Positions 28,363 through 37,779 of a stretch of 64,000 nt of DNA are shown in pieces. Origin of the DNA: Acinetobacter sp. LoGeW2-3 (GTDB lineage: Bacteria; Pseudomonadota; Gammaproteobacteria; Pseudomonadales; Moraxellaceae). The stretch is taken from NCBI RefSeq assembly GCF_002688565.1, contig NZ_CP024011.1:124001-188000 (forward strand), given 5' to 3'. The translations under genes and the position numbers were made by a program. Under the pieces are notes generated by a model that was not told the origin of the DNA, made no database searches, and saw only the letters and a program-made list of their open reading frames with translations. Numbering within the stretch: the first letter of the stretch is position 1; each line of letters opens with the position of its first letter.

Positions 28363-28469
28363 TAATGTCATATTGGTAATATGGCATTAGTCCCCCATAA
28401 GGCATAAGCCATGAGGCGTTATCACCACACCAAGAACCACTCTTGATATGTTTAATGAACAATAACGCC
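28363..28469 (-). repeat. Hairpin-rich leader of sucA
   Basis: TAATGTCATATT (28363-28374) and AATATGGCATTA (28378-28389) form a 12-bp stem with one G-U pair and a three-base loop. GGCGTTAT (28415-28422) pairs with ATAACGCC (28462-28469). Both lie 55-160 bases before sucA and have no T-tract on the reverse strand, so they look like leader structure rather than terminators. Confidence 0.55.
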
Positions 28470-29068
28470 CCTCAGCGGCATCATCACTCATCTAATACCC
28501 GATGAATACCGGGCAATTTTTTGCAAATCGACTTAGAAAAAACAAAGGCTTAAGCTATATTTTTTCTAAAGCGACTTTAACTTACCTTTATATACCAGTC
28601 GCGCATTTTTCCGTGTTTAAAAAATGTACATTATTCCTTACATTTTTTGGATATAGTCTTGTGCTAAATGCTACCACGATCTCGACTAATCAATTGATTT
28701 TTTTGACGAGAAATGCGTGTTTTTTAGTCAAATACATCAGTCAGAAATTACTCTAACATAGGGAGCTTTAAATGAAAAACACAATCTCCGTAGACTAAAG
28801 TCCTACATCCCACTGATAAACAAAAAGAGAGTAAATCTTCCAATCCACTCCCTTTGCAATCTTGCGTTATATAATAACATTATCGGGAATATTTTTCAGT
28901 CCAGTTTTACATCTAAAAATCATAAATAAATCGAACTACATCAAAATAGTGCATAAACCTGAGTACCATGCTCTGAAATGGCTCATCCATCTTTATAATT
29001 ACATTCAACCAATACTGATCACCCCTACTTTTCAGCAAGTCCTTTCATTTTCGGCGCCCATACAAAGC
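28470..29068. other. Gap between sucA and sdhB, likely sucA promoter region
   Basis: No convincing gene. On the reverse strand an extended -10 TGG-TATATA (28589-28597) could start the sucA transcript, leaving a leader of about 270 bases. The forward frame at 28502-28756 lacks a ribosome site and any family resemblance. Confidence 0.35.
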
Positions 29069-29096
29069 AAAAAGCACACCAAGTGGTGTGCTTTTT
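29069..29096 (-). terminator. Terminator of the sdhCDAB operon
   Basis: AAAAAGCACACC pairs perfectly with GGTGTGCTTTTT around AAGT, 27 bases after sdhB. Confidence 0.9.
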
Positions 29097-29122
29097 GACA
29101 AACTGTTTTTTCACAGTCTGAA

Positions 29123-29833
29123 TTAGCCGGCCATATCTAAAAGCATGTTACGGATGTGACCGATTGCTTTAGTAGGGTTCAAGCCTTTAGGACATACAGA
29201 TACACAGTTCATGATGCCTTTACAACGGAACAGCGAGAATGGGTCGTCAAGACGAGCCAAACGCTCTTGAGTTGCTGAATCACGTGAGTCAATGATAAAG
29301 CGGTAAGCATTCAACAATGCTGAAGGACCCAAGAACTTGTCAGGGTTCCACCAGAATGACGGACATGAAGTCGAACAGCATGCACAAAGAATACATTCGT
29401 ACAGGCCATCAAGATGTTCACGTTCTTCAGGAGACTGCAGACGCTCTTTAGGCGGCGCAGGCTGGTTGTTGATCAAGAACGGATGGATCTTGTTGTACTG
29501 ATCGTAGAACTGGTTCATGTCTACAACAAGGTCTTTAATGACTGGAAGACCTGGAAGCGGACGAATTGTGATTGTTTCTGGTAAATCATTCAGGTTCCAC
29601 AGACATGCAAGACCGTTTTTACCATTGATGTTTACACCATCAGAACCACAAATACCTTCACGACATGAACGACGGAACGTTAAAGATTCGTCTTGTACTT
29701 TTAATGCTAGAAGTGCATCAAGCAACATACGATGCTTGTCAGTCAATTCCAGTTTAAAAGTTTGCATGTACGGTGCCGCATCCTTATCAGGATCGTAGCG
29801 GTAGATATTAAATGTACGAGTACCTCTACTCAT
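29123..29833 (-). CDS. sdhB: Succinate dehydrogenase iron-sulfur subunit
   Basis: A 236-residue subunit carrying the three Fe-S clusters that pass electrons from FAD to ubiquinone. The 2Fe-2S ligands are in SCREGICGSDG and GLACLWN; the 4Fe-4S and 3Fe-4S ligands are in CILCACCSTSCPSFWW and CKGIMNCVSVCPKGLNP. It sits on the cytosolic face of the inner membrane, bound to SdhCD. It is the last gene of sdhCDAB, 14 bases after sdhA. Confidence 0.97.
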   Translation of the reverse strand: MSRGTRTFNIYRYDPDKDAAPYMQTFKLELTDKHRMLLDALLALKVQDESLTFRRSCREGICGSDGVNINGKNGLACLWNLNDLPETITIRPLPGLPVIKDLVVDMNQFYDQYNKIHPFLINNQPAPPKERLQSPEEREHLDGLYECILCACCSTSCPSFWWNPDKFLGPSALLNAYRFIIDSRDSATQERLARLDDPFSLFRCKGIMNCVSVCPKGLNPTKAIGHIRNMLLDMAG

Positions 29834-29847
29834 CTTACTTCTCCGAA

Positions 29848-31746
29848 TTAGAATGTACGTGGTTTAGGTGGAATTGCTTCAACCGATAATGGACGGTAAC
29901 GTACTGGTTTGTACTCAAGATGGTTATCAGCAGAGAACCATAATGTGTGCTTCATCCATTCATCATCACGACGGCCATATGGGTAGTCAGCATGATCAGG
30001 TGGTAACTCGAAGTCAACAACCGTATGCGCACCACGACATTCTTTACGAGCAGCAGCTGAAATCAGTGTTGCTTTAGCAACTTCATACAAGTTTTCAACT
30101 TCTAGAGCTTCAATACGTGCAGTGTTGAATACTTTAGATTTGTCTTTCAAATGAATGTTGCGAACACGTGGTTCAATTGCAAGAATCTGTTTAACACCTT
30201 CTTCAAGAAGTGCAGATGTACGGAATACACCAGCGTGGTCTTGAACGATGTCACGAATTGCATCAGCAACTTCTTGAGCGTTTTCACCTGAAGTAGATTC
30301 GTCAAGTTTACGAATACGTGCAACAGTTTGCTCAAGTACAGTTGTAGGAAGTGGCGCGTACTCATCACCGTGGTGTTTAGTCACGTAGTCGATGATGTGT
30401 TCACCAGCTGCTTTACCAAATACAACAAGGTCAAGCAGAGAGTTTGTACCTAGACGGTTTGCACCGTGTACAGATACACATGAACACTCACCAATTGCAT
30501 AGAAGCCTTTCACTGGTTTAGTGAAGTTGCGACCATCTTGGTTGGTTGAGTAAACATCATTTTCTTTGTCGTAGTGAGTAACAAGCGCTTCAGTTTCGCG
30601 AGTTTCTGGAACAACAACCTGACCATGAATGTTTGTAGGAATACCACCCATTTGGTAATGGATTGTTGGTACTACAGGAATTGGCTCTTTAGTGATGTCA
30701 ACGTTCGCGAATTTCTTACCAATCTCGAATACAGATGGAAGACGTTTCATGATCGTATCAGCACCCAAGTGAGTCATATCAAGAAGGATATAATCACCTT
30801 TAGGACCACAGCCACGACCTTCTTTAATCTCTTGGTCCATAGAACGTGATACAAAGTCACGTGGAGCCAAATCTTTCAGAGTCGGAGCATAACGTTCCAT
30901 GAACGGTTCGCCGTCTTTGTTACGAAGGATTGCACCTTCACCACGACAACCTTCAGTTAACAATACGCCTGCGCCCGCAACACCTGTAGGGTGGAACTGC
31001 CAGAATTCCATATCTTGTAATGGAATGCCTGCACGCGCCGCCATACCAAGACCGTCACCAGTGTTGATATAAGCGTTAGTCGATGCACGGTAAACACGAC
31101 CAGCACCACCAGTAGCGAACAATGTAGCTTTCGCTTGGAATACTGCAATTTTACCAGTTTCTTGGTCAATTGCTGTAACACCAAGAACATCACCAGCTTC
31201 GTTACGGATCAGGTCAAGCGCGATCCATTCTACGAAGAATTGAGTACCCATTTTCACGTTGCTTTGATAAAGCGTGTGAAGAAGCGCGTGACCTGTACGG
31301 TCAGCTGCAGCACATGCACGTGGAACTGCTTTTTCACCGTAGTTTGCAGAGTGACCACCGAATGGACGTTGGTAAATCGTACCGTCTGCGTTACGGTCAA
31401 ATGGCATACCTAAATGTTCTAATTCGTATACCACTTGCGGTGCCTCACGCGTCATGAACTCGATCGCGTCTTGGTCACCTAACCAGTCAGAACCTTTAAC
31501 AGTGTCATAGAAGTGGTAGTGCCAGTTATCTTCTTGCATGTTACCAAGAGATGCACCAATACCACCCTGCGCTGCAACAGTGTGTGAACGTGTTGGGAAT
31601 ACTTTAGTCAGTACAGCAACTTTTAAACCAGCTTGAGCAAGTTGGTAAGATGCACGCATACCTGAACCACCACCACCAACGATGACAGCATCGAAAGTTT
31701 CGTGTGGAATATTTGTGTAATCTTCTTTAGGGTTAATTGCGCCCAT
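29848..31746 (-). CDS. sdhA: Succinate dehydrogenase flavoprotein subunit
   Basis: A 632-residue catalytic subunit oxidising succinate to fumarate. FAD site VGGGGSGMRASYQLA, the covalent flavin His in TRSHTVAAQGGI, the substrate loop with HPTGVAGAGVLLTEGCRGEGA, and GANRLGTNSLLDLVVFG near the C-terminal third. Length is slightly above E. coli SdhA. It lies 12 bases after sdhD. Confidence 0.97.
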   Translation of the reverse strand: MGAINPKEDYTNIPHETFDAVIVGGGGSGMRASYQLAQAGLKVAVLTKVFPTRSHTVAAQGGIGASLGNMQEDNWHYHFYDTVKGSDWLGDQDAIEFMTREAPQVVYELEHLGMPFDRNADGTIYQRPFGGHSANYGEKAVPRACAAADRTGHALLHTLYQSNVKMGTQFFVEWIALDLIRNEAGDVLGVTAIDQETGKIAVFQAKATLFATGGAGRVYRASTNAYINTGDGLGMAARAGIPLQDMEFWQFHPTGVAGAGVLLTEGCRGEGAILRNKDGEPFMERYAPTLKDLAPRDFVSRSMDQEIKEGRGCGPKGDYILLDMTHLGADTIMKRLPSVFEIGKKFANVDITKEPIPVVPTIHYQMGGIPTNIHGQVVVPETRETEALVTHYDKENDVYSTNQDGRNFTKPVKGFYAIGECSCVSVHGANRLGTNSLLDLVVFGKAAGEHIIDYVTKHHGDEYAPLPTTVLEQTVARIRKLDESTSGENAQEVADAIRDIVQDHAGVFRTSALLEEGVKQILAIEPRVRNIHLKDKSKVFNTARIEALEVENLYEVAKATLISAAARKECRGAHTVVDFELPPDHADYPYGRRDDEWMKHTLWFSADNHLEYKPVRYRPLSVEAIPPKPRTF

Positions 31747-31758
31747 GATCTCTTCCTA

Positions 31759-32121
31759 TCAAGCCCAGAAAATCTGGATTGCCCAGATTGCGTATGCTAA
31801 TACAGCGATAATCACTGCCGAAGTCAATACAATGCGTAAACCTGATGCTGATGGACCCATTTGACGAGTAGTCACGTAGTCAGTGAATACTTGCCACATA
31901 CCAATCCATGCATGTGCAACAAGAGAGAATACAGCTAATAAAGACATGATCTTCATTGGTGTAGTCATCATAAAGCCGTACCACTGTTCGAAGTTGAAAC
32001 CACCGTTAAGCAAAATCCAACCAAAAACGATAACAGTATAAACAGCTAATACAACCGCACTGATACGTTGAAGAAACCAATCGCGAGAACCTGAACCCGT
32101 TAAACCAGTAGCACTTTTCAT
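31759..32121 (-). CDS. sdhD: Succinate dehydrogenase membrane anchor subunit D
   Basis: A 120-residue protein with three membrane helices that with SdhC binds heme b and ubiquinone. SGSRDWFLQRISAVVLAVYT near the N-terminus and SLVAHAWIGMWQVFTDYV (heme-ligand His region) are typical. I start at the ATG at 32121, which overlaps the sdhC stop as TAATG; an ATG five codons upstream lies inside sdhC and is less likely. Confidence 0.93.
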   Translation of the reverse strand: MKSATGLTGSGSRDWFLQRISAVVLAVYTVIVFGWILLNGGFNFEQWYGFMMTTPMKIMSLLAVFSLVAHAWIGMWQVFTDYVTTRQMGPSASGLRIVLTSAVIIAVLAYAIWAIQIFWA

Positions 32122-32519
32122 TAGAGTACGATCCATACAAATGCTGCAACAATACCGATTGCAGACAAGATTAATGAAATAGTAGCTGCAGTACGGCCGC
32201 TTTGCAGTTCTTCTGCAACGCCAACGTCAGCAAGTAAATGCTTAATACCAGTAAACGTATGATAGATTAAGCCGGCTACAAATACCCATACAACAAAACG
32301 CACGATGAATCCGTTAAAGATTTCTTGCACTTGAGCAAAACCTTCAGGCGAAGACAATGACTTGTCTAAAATCCATAGAAGGACCGGTACGAGTAAAAAT
32401 ACGATCACACCAGAAAGACGGTGTAGAATTGATGCAATAGCCACAGGTGATTTTAAGTTTACTTCTAAAACTTGACCCATGGACAAATTGACAGGTCTGT
32501 TGCTTTTCACAGCGGGCAT
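32121..32519 (-). CDS. sdhC: Succinate dehydrogenase cytochrome b556 subunit C
   Basis: A 132-residue anchor with three helices. NRPVNLSMGQ at the start parallels the E. coli 'RPVNLDL' segment. IASILHRLSGVIVF contains the quinone-site Ser and Arg, and YHTFTGIKHLLADVG carries the heme-ligand His. It heads sdhCDAB and is divergent from gltA, about 1 kb away. The ribosome site is poor: AGG abuts the ATG and a better GGAG is 14 bases away inside a hairpin (32531-32548). Confidence 0.94.
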   Translation of the reverse strand: MPAVKSNRPVNLSMGQVLEVNLKSPVAIASILHRLSGVIVFLLVPVLLWILDKSLSSPEGFAQVQEIFNGFIVRFVVWVFVAGLIYHTFTGIKHLLADVGVAEELQSGRTAATISLILSAIGIVAAFVWIVL

Positions 32520-32618
32520 CCTGTAGTTAAAAACTCCATCCGGAGTTTGTTGGAATTAATTCGAAGGAAAGCTGGCATTATTTAGACAAATACATGCCTA
32601 AACGTAAAACGACACTGA

Positions 32619-32624
32619 ATTATA
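32619..32624 (-). promoter_or_regulatory. Candidate -10 box of sdhCDAB
   Basis: A perfect TATAAT on the reverse strand, with TTTGTA 18 bases upstream as a weak -35 box. It would give a leader of about 90 bases. Confidence 0.4.
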
Positions 32625-33406
32625 AAACGCTAACTATTAAAATACAAACAACTCTCATTGGCTTTTTGGTCAAAAACCTTTTAAATAAGAATCATTAACA
32701 ATAAGGTGAATCTACAATACTTAACCCCTTCCCTTTTATTTTCACTTTATATATTTGTTTTTAAATAATAAAGCTGAGTGTTTTAGTCCGATATCATCAC
32801 TCAACAAAAATGCTCACTCTTTAGACTAAAGGTGAAGATTCAAGCACTTAGCCACTGATTGAAAATATCACTCAAAGTATACAGAACTCTCTATTTTATA
32901 AAGGTTTACTAAAATCCCACTAACTCGCGCAAAATCATCTCAATAAATAGTCTAATGAATAAGCTACTTAGCCAAATAATGATTCATTTCAGTATTCAGC
33001 AACTCTATTCAACTTCAAAATGTGAATAAAGTCTCAAAATAAATCGAATCGACATAATTTAATCAAGTAAAAATGAGTCATTTTTTAATCAAACGGACAT
33101 TTTAAAATATTCTATTAAGCGCTTTTATTTATAAAACTTGGCAAAAATGATCAACACTTGAAAAAGCTGTAAGTAATGAAATTTATATAGTTTTAGCCGT
33201 TTCACTGTAATGAACCTGATCATTTTAAACATTTTTTTACGATTAAATGATGATGATTATTGCTACAAACAATGTATTTTTTTCTGCACCTTCTGCATGT
33301 TTTATCTTATTATAGCGCGTTGATGCTGTGATTTTAATAAAGCTTTTTATACAGAGATTATGTGACTAAGCCGCTGTGTAACGTCATTTTTTATCCATAA
33401 GTATAA
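32625..33406. other. Gene-free region between sdhC and gltA
   Basis: About 780 bases of AT-rich DNA with no frame carrying a start and ribosome site. It must hold upstream control sites for both the sdh operon and gltA. I could not single out a convincing operator. Confidence 0.5.
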
Positions 33407-33434
33407 TTGACAAAATTTCAGTACTCACTAATCT
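33407..33434 (+). promoter_or_regulatory. Probable promoter of gltA
   Basis: A perfect TTGACA (33407-33412), a 16-base gap and TAATCT (33429-33434), 90 bases before the start. A TATAAT at 33402-33407 overlaps it and could be a second start site. Confidence 0.5.
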
Positions 33435-33523
33435 TATAGCAAATTTTTGATCCGTCCGTTTTGTACATTAAAAGATTGATAGACAACTCGGATAAACATT
33501 CACCAGGACAGGAGATCTATTGA

Positions 33524-34798
33524 ATGTCTGAAGCAACTGGCAAAAAAGCCGTTTTACAGCTTGATGGCAAACAAATTGAACTACCAATTTACAGCGGCAC
33601 ATTGGGCCCAGATGTAATCGACGTTAAAGATGTGTTGGCTGCAGGTCACTTTACTTTTGATCCTGGTTTCGTATCTACAGCGGCGTGTGAATCTAAAATT
33701 ACATTCATCGATGGTGGTAAAGGCGTTCTTTTACACCGTGGCTACCCAATCGACCAGTTAGCGACTAAAGCAGACTACCTAGAAACTTGCTACCTTCTTC
33801 TAAATGGCGAGCTTCCAACTGCTGAACAAAAAGTTGAATTTGACGCTAAAGTACGTAACCACACAATGGTTCACGACCAAGTTAGCCGCTTCTTCAATGG
33901 TTTCCGTCGTGACGCGCATCCTATGGCGATCATGTGTGGTGTTGTTGGTGCGCTTTCTGCGTTCTATCACAACAGCCTTGACATCGAAAACATCGACCAT
34001 CGTGAAATCACTGCGATTCGTTTGATCGCTAAAGTGCCTACACTGGCTGCTTGGACTTACAAATATACAGTTGGTCAACCGTTCGTTTACCCACGTAACG
34101 ATTTGACTTACGCGGAAAACTTCCTGTACATGATGTTTGCTACTCCTGCAGACCGTGACTACAAAGTTGACCCAATTCTTGCGAAAGCAATGGACCGTAT
34201 TTTCACGCTTCATGCTGACCACGAACAAAACGCGTCTACTTCTACAGTACGTCTAGCTGGTTCTACTGGTGCTAACCCGTATGCATGTATCGCTGCTGGT
34301 ATTGCGGCTCTATGGGGTCCTGCTCACGGTGGTGCAAACGAAGCTGTTCTTAAGATGCTTGATGAAATCGGCACTGTAGAAAACGTTGCTCCGTTCATGG
34401 AAAAAGTGAAAACTAAAGAAGTTAAACTGATGGGCTTCGGTCACCGAGTTTACAAAAACTTCGATCCACGTGCGAAAGTAATGAAAGAAACTTGCGACGA
34501 AGTGTTAACTGCACTTGGTATCAACGATCCACAGCTTGCTCTTGCTATGGAACTTGAACGTATCGCACTTTCTGATGACTACTTCATCAAACGTAACCTT
34601 TACCCTAACGTAGACTTCTACTCAGGTATCATCCTTAAAGCGATTGGTATCCCAACAGAAATGTTTACTGTAATCTTCGCTCTTGCACGTACAGTTGGTT
34701 GGATCAGCCACTGGTTAGAAATGCACAGCGCACCTTACAAAATCGGTCGTCCTCGTCAGCTTTACACTGGCGAAACTCAACGCGATATCGTTCGTTAA
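33524..34798 (+). CDS. gltA: Citrate synthase (type II)
   Basis: A 424-residue enzyme condensing oxaloacetate and acetyl-CoA, the entry step of the TCA cycle. Catalytic His residues are in [13 protein letters not shown] and [10 protein letters not shown], followed by [14 protein letters not shown]; the catalytic Asp is in the TPT(E)MF-side segment VDFYSGII. The N-terminal beta domain ([23 protein letters not shown]) marks the NADH-sensitive hexameric type. A strong AGGAG lies nine bases before ATG 33524. It is transcribed alone, divergent from sdhCDAB. Confidence 0.97.
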   Translation: MSEATGKKAVLQLDGKQIELPIYSGTLGPDVIDVKDVLAAGHFTFDPGFVSTAACESKITFIDGGKGVLLHRGYPIDQLATKADYLETCYLLLNGELPTAEQKVEFDAKVRNHTMVHDQVSRFFNGFRRDAHPMAIMCGVVGALSAFYHNSLDIENIDHREITAIRLIAKVPTLAAWTYKYTVGQPFVYPRNDLTYAENFLYMMFATPADRDYKVDPILAKAMDRIFTLHADHEQNASTSTVRLAGSTGANPYACIAAGIAALWGPAHGGANEAVLKMLDEIGTVENVAPFMEKVKTKEVKLMGFGHRVYKNFDPRAKVMKETCDEVLTALGINDPQLALAMELERIALSDDYFIKRNLYPNVDFYSGIILKAIGIPTEMFTVIFALARTVGWISHWLEMHSAPYKIGRPRQLYTGETQRDIVR

Positions 34799-34820
34799 TT
34801 CGAACCGCGTCGAAAGACCC

Positions 34821-34850
34821 AAAAAACCACCCTTTCGGGTGGTTTTTTTT
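34821..34850 (+). terminator. Terminator of gltA
   Basis: AAAAAACCACCC pairs perfectly with GGGTGGTTTTTT around TTTC, with extra T. Confidence 0.92.
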
Positions 34851-34981
34851 ATTTCTTCAAAAAATATCAAGAACAGCAGTAGCAAATAAGTAACTGGCTT
34901 ATTGAGCAAATGGCGTGATAAAGATGCTTACAAACACAAGCCTACAATCCCGTTATAATTAGATCATTCCAAATATTCGTC

Positions 34982-35497
34982 ATGACTATGTCCTACCGTC
35001 TTTTATTCTTGTTGTTAAGACTGATCCGATTTCCGCAATTTAAGTGCCGTCATCTGACCGAAGGCGAAATCCAGATGTGTCGTTCCGTATTTGGCGACCA
35101 GATTGATTACAGCAAAGTGCATGTCATGAATCATCCTTTCTTGCCTTGGCAACCGAAACATATTCTAATGGCACCTACGGGATATGTTCATGTACGCAAT
35201 GTACTTTTTAAAGAGGATTATTCCAAAGAGACTGCAAGTTACCGCGCGGTGTTTATTCATGAGATGACGCATATTTTCCAGCATCAGCGTGGTATTAATG
35301 TGGTACTACGTGGAGCAATATTACAGACCGCTTATTTTTTAAGTTTTGGTCGTTATGATCCTTATAAATATTCCTATATTCCTGGCAAATCTTTCTGGAG
35401 CTACAATATTGAACAGCAAGGTGATATCGCACGTGATATTTACCTCAAAAAGCTGCCAAATATTATTCAAGAACTGGATGAGCTGCGAGTACGCTAA
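34982..35497 (+). CDS. Putative zinc-dependent metallopeptidase (HExxH protein)
   Basis: A 171-residue protein with the zincin motif His93-Glu-Met-Thr-His97 followed by IFQHQ, and a downstream Glu144 in NIEQQGDIARD that could be the third zinc ligand. This resembles the 'HELTHVWQ'-type proteins annotated as Vgr-related or DUF4157-like peptidases. The first 17 residues are hydrophobic and basic (MTMSYRLLFLLLRLIRF), possibly a membrane association helix; no signal cleavage site is clear. Starts at 34982 and 34988 are both possible. The substrate is unknown. It lies alone between gltA and nadE. Confidence 0.72.
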   Translation: MTMSYRLLFLLLRLIRFPQFKCRHLTEGEIQMCRSVFGDQIDYSKVHVMNHPFLPWQPKHILMAPTGYVHVRNVLFKEDYSKETASYRAVFIHEMTHIFQHQRGINVVLRGAILQTAYFLSFGRYDPYKYSYIPGKSFWSYNIEQQGDIARDIYLKKLPNIIQELDELRVR

Positions 35498-35743
35498 AAT
35501 CTTCATATATAAAACATCGCGCTCGATCTGGGCAGATTCGATACAAAACAATATGTGTTCGTTTTATTTTTAATGATCCAGTTGCATATCAACACTAAAT
35601 CTATGCAAACAACGCTAGCATCTGCTTCAAATTTCGATAGAATAACTAATGTCTGATATTTTCTTTCCAAAAATGAGATTAAGTATCAAGCTTTTATTAT
35701 TGTGTTTAAGTTTTTAGCCATTTGGCATTATGTAAGTACCAGA

Positions 35744-35793
35744 TTGCACTCGACTAAATAACTATAATTTTAAATAACAGTCGATTAGTGCAA
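35744..35793 (+). repeat. Long interrupted inverted repeat upstream of nadE
   Basis: TTGCACTCGACT (35744-35755) and AGTCGATTAGTGCAA (35779-35793) pair over 12 bp with a three-base bulge. The loop contains TATAAT (35763-35768), a likely -10 box. It lies 31 bases before nadE, so a regulator binding both arms would cover the promoter. The rest of 35498-35743 shows nothing. Confidence 0.55.
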
Positions 35794-35824
35794 AAAAATC
35801 TATCAGGATTAGGATTTAGTTGGA

Positions 35825-37450
35825 ATGAAAAGTTTTAAAATTGCCCTTGCTCAATTCTCTCCACATGTTGGCAATATCGACGCAAATACGCAAAAAATGA
35901 TCGAACAAGCCGAACTGGCTAAAAAAGACAATGCTGACCTGATTATCTTTCCAGAACTTTCGACTCTCGGCTACCCTGCAGATGACTTAATTCTGCGTCC
36001 AAGTTTGACCAAACGTACCCAACAGGCATTTGATCAACTGGCACAAGTTAAAGACATCGTGATGGTATTTGGTTTTGTCAATCAAACTGAAGATGGTCAG
36101 CGTTATAACTCTGCTGCGGTGATGAAAGACGGTCAGGTATTGGGGATCTATAATAAACAGACCCTACCAAACTATGCCGTTTTTGATGAAAAGCGTTATT
36201 TCAATGAAGGTCATCAACATCTGGTATTTGAATACCTCGGTCATAAATTTGGTGTGCTGATCTGTGAAGATGTATGGTCGCTAAACGTTGTTCAACAGCT
36301 GGCTCAGTTGAATGTTGATACTGTAGTAGTACTGAACTCTTCTCCATATGAAGTCGGTAAGCCACAACACCGTATTGAAACCATGGCGGCGCTGGTTAAA
36401 CAGCTCAACATCAACTTGGTGTACTGTAACCAGGTCGGTGGTCATGACGATCTAGTTTTCGACGGTACCAGTTTCGTACTGAATAAATCTGGTGAAGTTG
36501 CACTACAAGCAGCAAGCTTCCAGGAAAATCTGTACATTGCTGAATATGATGCTGCCAACCTTGAATTTAGCAAAACATCTATTACCCCAGCGTTAGACAC
36601 CATGGCAGAGATTTATCAGAGCCTAGTGGTTGCGACACGTGACTACGTACAACGCTCTGGTTTCCCAGGTGTGATTCTAGGTTTGTCTGGTGGTATTGAC
36701 TCTGCATTGACACTTGCTATTGCTGTAGATGCCCTTGGTGCAGATAAAGTTCAAGCGGTGATGATGCCATATACCTATACGGCTCAAATCAGTGTAGAAG
36801 ATGCAGCTGAACAGGCGAAAACACTGGGTGTAACTTTCGGCATTGCCGAAATTAACCCTATTGTGAATGGTTTTCTGCAAACCTTGTACCCATTCTTCGG
36901 TGATGCACCAGTGGATGCAACTGAAGAGAACTTACAAGCTCGTTCACGCGGTACATTACTCATGGCATTGTCGAATAAATTTGGCAATCTGGTACTGTCG
37001 ACTGGTAACAAGTCAGAAGTAGCTGTGGGTTACTGTACACTTTACGGTGACATGGTCGGTGGCTTCTCTGTACTGAAAGATGTGTATAAAACCATTGTAT
37101 TTGAACTGGCAAAATACCGTAACAGCATTGCAGACAAACCTGTGATTCCTGAGCGTGTAATTACCCGCCCACCTTCAGCAGAACTGCGTCCAGATCAAGT
37201 GGATCAGGATTCATTACCGCCATATGATGTTCTGGATGCCATCCTTTACTCTTATATCGAAGAAGATATGAGCCAAGACGACATTATTGCCAAAGGCTTT
37301 GAAGAAGAAGTGGTCAAACGTGTAATTCGTCTGGTGGATGTGAATGAATACAAACGCCGTCAAGGTGCGATTGGTCCTCGTATCAGTTCACGCGCTTTCA
37401 GCCGCGAACGTCGCTACCCAATCGTAAATGGATGGAAAGCAGGCGTTTAA
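35825..37450 (+). CDS. nadE: NAD+ synthetase, glutamine-dependent
   Basis: A 541-residue two-domain enzyme making NAD+ from deamido-NAD+, ATP and glutamine. Residues 1 to about 260 form a nitrilase-type amidase: Glu in FPELSTLGYP, Lys in the KQTLPNYAVFDEKRYF region, and Cys in VLICEDVW. About 270-541 form the synthetase with the PP-loop LSGGIDSALTLAIA and STGNKSEVAVGYCTLYGD. The length fits the bacterial glutamine-using group. It is a single gene behind an inverted repeat, ending in a strong terminator. Confidence 0.96.
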   Translation: MKSFKIALAQFSPHVGNIDANTQKMIEQAELAKKDNADLIIFPELSTLGYPADDLILRPSLTKRTQQAFDQLAQVKDIVMVFGFVNQTEDGQRYNSAAVMKDGQVLGIYNKQTLPNYAVFDEKRYFNEGHQHLVFEYLGHKFGVLICEDVWSLNVVQQLAQLNVDTVVVLNSSPYEVGKPQHRIETMAALVKQLNINLVYCNQVGGHDDLVFDGTSFVLNKSGEVALQAASFQENLYIAEYDAANLEFSKTSITPALDTMAEIYQSLVVATRDYVQRSGFPGVILGLSGGIDSALTLAIAVDALGADKVQAVMMPYTYTAQISVEDAAEQAKTLGVTFGIAEINPIVNGFLQTLYPFFGDAPVDATEENLQARSRGTLLMALSNKFGNLVLSTGNKSEVAVGYCTLYGDMVGGFSVLKDVYKTIVFELAKYRNSIADKPVIPERVITRPPSAELRPDQVDQDSLPPYDVLDAILYSYIEEDMSQDDIIAKGFEEEVVKRVIRLVDVNEYKRRQGAIGPRISSRAFSRERRYPIVNGWKAGV

Positions 37451-37469
37451 TTTAGCCCTGTTGATCTAG

Positions 37470-37501
37470 AAAAACGCCTAAGTCTGTTTAGGCGTTTTTT
37501 T
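37470..37501 (+). terminator. Terminator of nadE
   Basis: AAAAACGCCTAA pairs with TTAGGCGTTTTT around GTCTGT, plus T residues, 19 bases after the stop. Confidence 0.9.
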
Positions 37502-37619
37502 ATTTGCATTGATTTAAATGAAAGCTATAACCCGAACAGATTTATAAGTAAATATCGGAATATTTCAATTAACAAGAATAGTGCAACAGTTTTATAGATT
37601 TAAATATATTTATTTGGCA

Positions 37620-37651
37620 CAAAAAAAGAGACCAAGCTGAGAGCTTGGTCT
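37620..37651 (-). terminator. Terminator of tRNA-Met
   Basis: On the reverse strand AGACCAAGCT pairs with AGCTTGGTCT, followed by C and seven T, seven bases after the tRNA end. Confidence 0.88.
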
Positions 37652-37658
37652 ATAAAAA

Positions 37659-37735
37659 TGGTGGCTATGACGAGACTTGAACTTGTGACCCCCGCATTAT
37701 GAGTGCGGTGCTCTAACCAACTGAGCTACATAGCC
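37659..37735 (-). tRNA. tRNA-Met (CAT), elongator
   Basis: A 77-base cloverleaf. The acceptor GGCTATG pairs with CATAGCC, an encoded CCA follows, and the anticodon loop CTCATAA within CCGCA/TGCGG gives anticodon CAT. The body (GTAGCTCAGTTGGTTAGAGC) closely matches E. coli elongator tRNA-Met, and the first base pair G-C excludes the initiator. Confidence 0.94.
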
Positions 37736-37750
37736 GTAAACTGTGTGCGC

Positions 37751-37779
37751 ATTATCGTAACTTCCGCATCCCTCGTCAA
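37751..37779 (-). promoter_or_regulatory. Promoter of tRNA-Met
   Basis: TTGACG (37774-37779 on the reverse strand), an exact 17-base gap and GATAAT (37751-37756), 15 bases before the tRNA. Confidence 0.8.

Noticed and set aside
28502..28756. Forward 84-codon frame in the sucA-sdhB gap
   Set aside because: No ribosome site, unbalanced composition, no recognisable motif, and it overlaps the likely sucA promoter and leader on the other strand.
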